64,000 nucleotides of DNA from Ulota crispa (Eukaryota; Streptophyta; Bryopsida; Orthotrichales; Orthotrichaceae), in NCBI GenBank assembly GCA_963920765.1, contig OY987244.1, positions 6,388,501 to 6,452,500 on the forward strand, read 5' to 3'. The stretch's first letter is position 1, and the number at the start of each line of letters is the position of its first letter. Positions 60,401 through 64,000 of the stretch are shown piece after piece. Both the position numbers and the translations under genes were made by a program. The notes below the pieces were generated by a model. That model saw only the letters and a list, made by a program, of their open reading frames with translations, did not search any database and was not told where the DNA came from.

Positions 60401-61735
60401 ACCCATGCACCCCCCTCACCATGAGCTTCTTACCCCCAATTTATACTATTATATTACACACAAGTAGAAAACAAGGTCCTAATCAAGACCTCCTAATCAA
60501 CACAAAGTATTTTAATCAACACAAAGTGCCCTAATCAGCACACAGCATCATAATTAGCACAACTGTGTTGTAAGTGCACAAGTCAAGACGCCCAAATCAA
60601 CACTTGTATCATGTTGATTTTGGCATACATTTTTTTAGTGGTGTTATTTTCTTAACTTACAACAGTTCTAGTTTGAAATTTGTGATTATGCCAAAGCTCC
60701 ATATTGCTAACAAATGAATTTTCACTTTCAAAAGCTACTGACAACAACTCCGTTTGTCTCCTCTACCAAGCATGGAGTTTTAAAATCCCCTCTTTTGAAT
60801 AACCTAAAACTTTTGTGTCTATGGACATTAGATTGATGGTTTTAGTCACAAAATGCTACCCCTTTGTATTTGGTCCCTCTTCTTTTTCTTGAAGTCAATC
60901 TTGTTAGATTGGCGGTATTCATGTACTAAAAGTTGTGACATGTATTTTCACAAAAAAACGTATGCTTTTTAGTTCACAGACTACAACTCTTATACGTTTT
61001 TGGTTTATGCAATGCAATGTTGGAAGTAGTGGCATGTTGCCAATTTAACAAAATTAGTTCATTTATGTTTCCTTTCATATCATAAAATGCATTTGGAAAT
61101 TTATTTGAGTAGCCTTGACATCTAGAATGAAAAAGATGTGGTTGCATGGAACTGAATCACATTTGCATTTATATCCATTTTGAAAAAGTTAGTGTGACTT
61201 TATGGAAGTGTCACCAAGATTAAGTATAGCGTAGGTTGAATTTGTGACTAAGTGTGTATGATAGTACATAGGTTGTTTGATATGTTTTTTTGGACGTTCC
61301 AAAATGCATGGATGTTTAGAATGGTTTGATTTGTTTCGATGTTTCAAAGTTTGTGTTTGGAACTTTGAATGTTGCAAAGAGGATGTGTTTGTTGTAAAGG
61401 TCGACGTACTAACGAGGTGTGAGTGTACATTTGTGGATTACGAAAAATTCTTAATTTTTTTAAGCTTGTGTAATAACAAAAGAGATAAAAAAAAAGCTTG
61501 GTACCTTCTTGCACGACACGGAGGTCCCAGGTGCACATGGAAATGAGGGGCGCATCAGGCCCAAACTCCACAGGGTCCTCGCCCTCCTTGAACGCTTCCA
61601 CGCACACCACGGGCTTCACCGCGTCCACCAGCTTCTTATTAAACCGGTCCACCGCAAAACTTGCGCGCGTCCCCAATGCAAACCTGCGAGACGACTTCTC
61701 CGGGCCAAATACCTCCACATACTGCATATCCTCCA
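57425..61735 (-). CDS. Type II peroxiredoxin with an unrecognised upstream exon
   Basis: Exons on the minus strand: 61735-61505, 60395-60236, 59725-59646 and 57693-57425, all GT-AG and in phase. The last three encode a thiol peroxidase that reduces H2O2 and alkyl peroxides. Seen: FFGVPGAFTPTCS with the peroxidatic Cys, LKHVPGFIQRAEEILDRG, IICITVNDPFVV with the second Cys, LGLELDL-like IGLELDLYDRGMGVRSRR, and IANIEEGG. It is closest in pattern to plant cytosolic type II enzymes. The exon 60395-60236 has no in-frame ATG, so an upstream exon is needed. The exon 61735-61505 (76 codons, for example RRFALGTRASFAVDRFNKKL) fits by phase but is not part of the usual family. The stop codon lies in a MITE target site. 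Confidence 0.85.
57930..58215. mobile_element. 'ACACTAAATATTG' family repeat in the peroxiredoxin intron
   Basis: CTACACTAAATATTGAAAAT, TTTTACACTATATAAATACT and ATTGAGTCATGAG occur in the same order as in 30748-31025. Confidence 0.6.
58240..58782. mobile_element. 'GTAGTCACACCTTC' element split by a MITE
   Basis: AGGGGTAGTCACACCTTCTA at the left and GAAGAAGGTGTGGTTACCTC at the right. An AACACC-family fragment lies at about 58352-58468 (right end AATTTAATGAAAATGGTGTT). Confidence 0.6.
59726..60235. other. Peroxiredoxin intron, no repeat defined
   Basis: 510 bp between the second and third listed exons; no internal gene. Confidence 0.5.
60396..61504. other. Intron between the unrecognised exon and the peroxiredoxin exons
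   Basis: 1.1 kb, AT-rich, without a defined MITE. An unseen short exon cannot be excluded. Confidence 0.4.
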
Positions 61736-62576
61736 CTGCAAACATTCAGTAACTGCCCACAATCCCCAAACGGCAAAAAAAACCATAAAAATAAAAATAA
61801 ATAAAAACATACACACATACCTCCCTACTCGCAACACAAAACTGGCCATCTGACTAACTAAACTCTTAAACGTCAATTCTGTTTAAAATGAAGGTATTCC
61901 GGCACCACTTTTACATGCCTGGGCATTCAAAAGTGGATAGAGTGATAGTTCAAAGTGCAAAATCTGTAAGCAGTTTTAGTAAACTTGTATTGTAGTTACA
62001 ATTCCACTCCTTTCCGCCTCCCAAAAGCTTAGCTCTTCGTCACATTCTCTTCTGTGTCCCAATCAGTATGATAATGTAACACACCATTTTAATGAGATAC
62101 GCCGTTCTTAATGGTCTCTCTCTAGAAAAGTGCTTCAACCCTCTGAATCCCAAGTTTGACAATCGAGCTGTGAAAGACGACAACTTATCTGAAAAGGAGT
62201 GTAACTAACCCTTGAAACGCTCAATTGGTCACAATGACTTTCCCTCGACGGTAGTTTTATAGTGCTTTACAATGTTGTGGAAAGTATCCAGACTATCCGC
62301 CCATTATAACATTGTTTTTTAAGGTTGCAAATGGTCTCATGAAAATTAAGAGAATGATATCATAGGACCTAAGTCACCTAACACCATGTCTTGAAATCTT
62401 TTCACAATTTGAATTACCTAAAAATATAAATGCATTCAATGAGGTTGTTTTTTTTTGCCTCCATGATGCACCATGTATCTAAAATCACTTCTAAAAGTAA
62501 TTTTAAATGAAAAACAAATTCCTATAGAGTGTTGTTCTTATAACCAACAGACTAAACTTGACTACCTTGTCGTTTA

Positions 62577-62718
62577 GGGGTTGTTCACACTTGATGTGAG
62601 GAGTACTAGCAATGTGAATGCAGTCTAAAGGTGTATCTAAACGTATCTAATTTCTACTTTGCTAATACTCCTCCTAACACCAAGTGTGAACGCTCCTAAC
62701 ACTAAGTGTGAACATACC
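62577..62718. mobile_element. Tourist-like MITE with duplicated right end
   Basis: GGGGTTGTTCACACTTGATG at the left, after TTA. The right side carries the end twice (CACCAAGTGTGAACGCTCCT, then CACTAAGTGTGAACATACC). Confidence 0.6.
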
Positions 62719-63228
62719 AAAGCAAAATAATGCATTAAGGTAGGAATACCCATAAGCATCAGCATCCCCATAACCGTCACTTTTGAAATCTTGAAAAATT
62801 TGTGGAAGTGAATAGATGTAATGACAAGAATGTACAACATGTGGACATGAAATCTTAGAAGTTATTATGGGTGCAATGGCAGTTTGCTCTTTAAAAATTC
62901 ATAACTTATTCTCAAAATATCTAAATAATACATTTGAAAGTGTAAACTCATTTTTTTCCTATTCCTAATAGGATCCTATAATTTGCTAGTTGTTTGTTAA
63001 TTGTCATCATGTTCAAAACCCTTAATTTAACGTTTATGGGTGCTCTTACCTTACTGTCGTAGCACAGGAAGATGCAGGATGGATCCGAGATACAAGTGTG
63101 TGGAAGACTTGTGTGGCAAACACTGGAAAGAGACTGTCTGTCTGCGACTGTAACAAGAAATGCATGGGAATGTGTGCAATGACAGAATCAGTGCAGGGCA
63201 ATGCAGTGCAGAGGTCTGGGAGGAAGAC

Positions 63229-63301
63229 TGACAGGGAACTTTTTCTTGTCCTCGTCGCAGTTCAAGGGCCTGTACTTCGGTTTCGGATCTGGACACGGCA
63301 T
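63229..63301 (-). CDS. Possible first exon of the peroxiredoxin gene
   Basis: ATG at 63301-63299 in AACATGCCG context opens a frame MPCPDPKPKYRPLNCDED, then KKKFPV. A donor A|GTCTTC would give phase 1, which fits the exon at 61735. The donor is weak and the product is not recognised, so this is only a candidate. Confidence 0.25.
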
Positions 63302-63868
63302 GTTGCGAGCTCCTGTTGTGCTGCTTTTTGCAACTTGCCGTGACTGATTCTTCCTATGCAGTTGTCGATCTCTACGACGACAATCTCTACGACGCTGTGA
63401 GTTGTCAGAGATCGACCTGAGCGCTGCTGTTGCTGTTGTTGGTATTACGTGAGAATTTTAATGTTCGTGACTGAAGCTGGCTTGGTTTGAACGCGACCAT
63501 TGCGTTTGTTGTTTGTAAGTTAGCTGCCCGGTTACCGACTCGGGCGTTTGTGAGTGTGCTTGGCCGTGCTGGCGATGAAGCTCGCCAGTTGATGCGGGTG
63601 TCCTTTGAAGGCGAAGGGTCGTATGAGTTGCTTGACTTTTCTTTTTTTTAATTTTGCTTGTTTTGTGACCTTTCACAACAAGTAAAGCTCATGGGAAAGG
63701 TCGCACCAACTTGATTTTGGTTTGGTTTGAGTTTGATCACTCACAAGGTTTGTCACATTTATGTTATAAAGCGTGGAAAGCGATTTTTTGTTAACTTAAG
63801 AAATGACATCAATTTTGGGACTTTTGAATATTTCATTTTTAAGAGTTTTTTGGTGATTTAGAATGAAT
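63302..63868. other. Possible promoter region, then spacer
   Basis: No coding frame. CTACGACGACAATCTCTACGA at about 63373-63393 is an 18-bp near-repeat. If the exon at 63229-63301 is real, this is its upstream region. Confidence 0.3.
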
Positions 63869-64000
63869 TTAACCCCTAAATGCCCAAGCAACCAGATTTG
63901 GGTTGCAACAAAATTTTAAAGATGAATAAAATCTTATCAAATCATTACTTTCAATATTTTATTTTCAATATAAGTTGGTTTTCAAGTCTATTTTCAACAT
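63869..64000. mobile_element. Left end of a TTAA-type element, cut by the window edge
   Basis: TTAACCCCTAAATGCCCAAG, placed in sequence resembling the AACACC family (TTGGTGATTTAGAATGA, compare 30247-30264). Confidence 0.65.

Overview
The window looks like nuclear DNA of a land plant or a close streptophyte alga. The reasons are a plant-type plastid phosphoglycerate mutase with a Ser-rich N-terminus, a chloroplast-type bestrophin-like channel, a plant small heat-shock protein, a plant type II peroxiredoxin, GT-AG introns, degenerate CCCTAAA telomere-like repeats and typical plant MITEs (Stowaway- and Tourist-like). The DNA is strongly AT-rich and gene-poor. I can support about five protein-coding loci in 64 kb. 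No rRNA, tRNA or CRISPR array was seen. The species cannot be named from this sequence.

Layout. 1-20 kb: no convincing gene. It holds TIR elements, an AT-rich ~78-bp satellite (about 9.96-11.72 kb), a tRNA-derived SINE and a ~178-bp repeat block. 20.0-23.1 kb (+): a decayed HSP20 copy whose intron is packed with MITEs. 24-27.2 kb: nested MITEs. 27.4-29.9 kb (+): an intronless bestrophin-like gene with one in-frame stop, a repetitive leader and a duplicated 3' end. 30-37.2 kb: the apparently intact HSP20 gene (-) among MITEs, with a nested transposon stack just upstream. 37.7-44.5 kb (+): a seven-exon coiled-coil gene, all introns phase 0, large introns full of MITEs. 48.1-51.2 kb (+): six-exon plastid phosphoglycerate mutase with two tandem duplications over splice donors. 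52-57.4 kb: a cluster of TTAA-flanked elements. 57.4-61.7 kb, possibly to 63.3 kb (-): type II peroxiredoxin with an unrecognised upstream exon.

The genes do not form a pathway or operon. Their proteins deal with protein folding stress (HSP20), peroxide removal (peroxiredoxin), glycolytic phosphate transfer (mutase) and anion transport (bestrophin-like). The strongest theme is transposon biology. At least thirteen elements or fragments have ends of the form TTAA-CCCCTRA, which fits non-autonomous piggyBac-like elements. Two nested insertions can be read against an uninterrupted homologous sequence inside this same window, one giving TTAA and one giving TAA as target site. MITE ends also sit at a gene's stop codon and at a splice acceptor. 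All coordinates of repeats were read by eye and may be off by a few bases.
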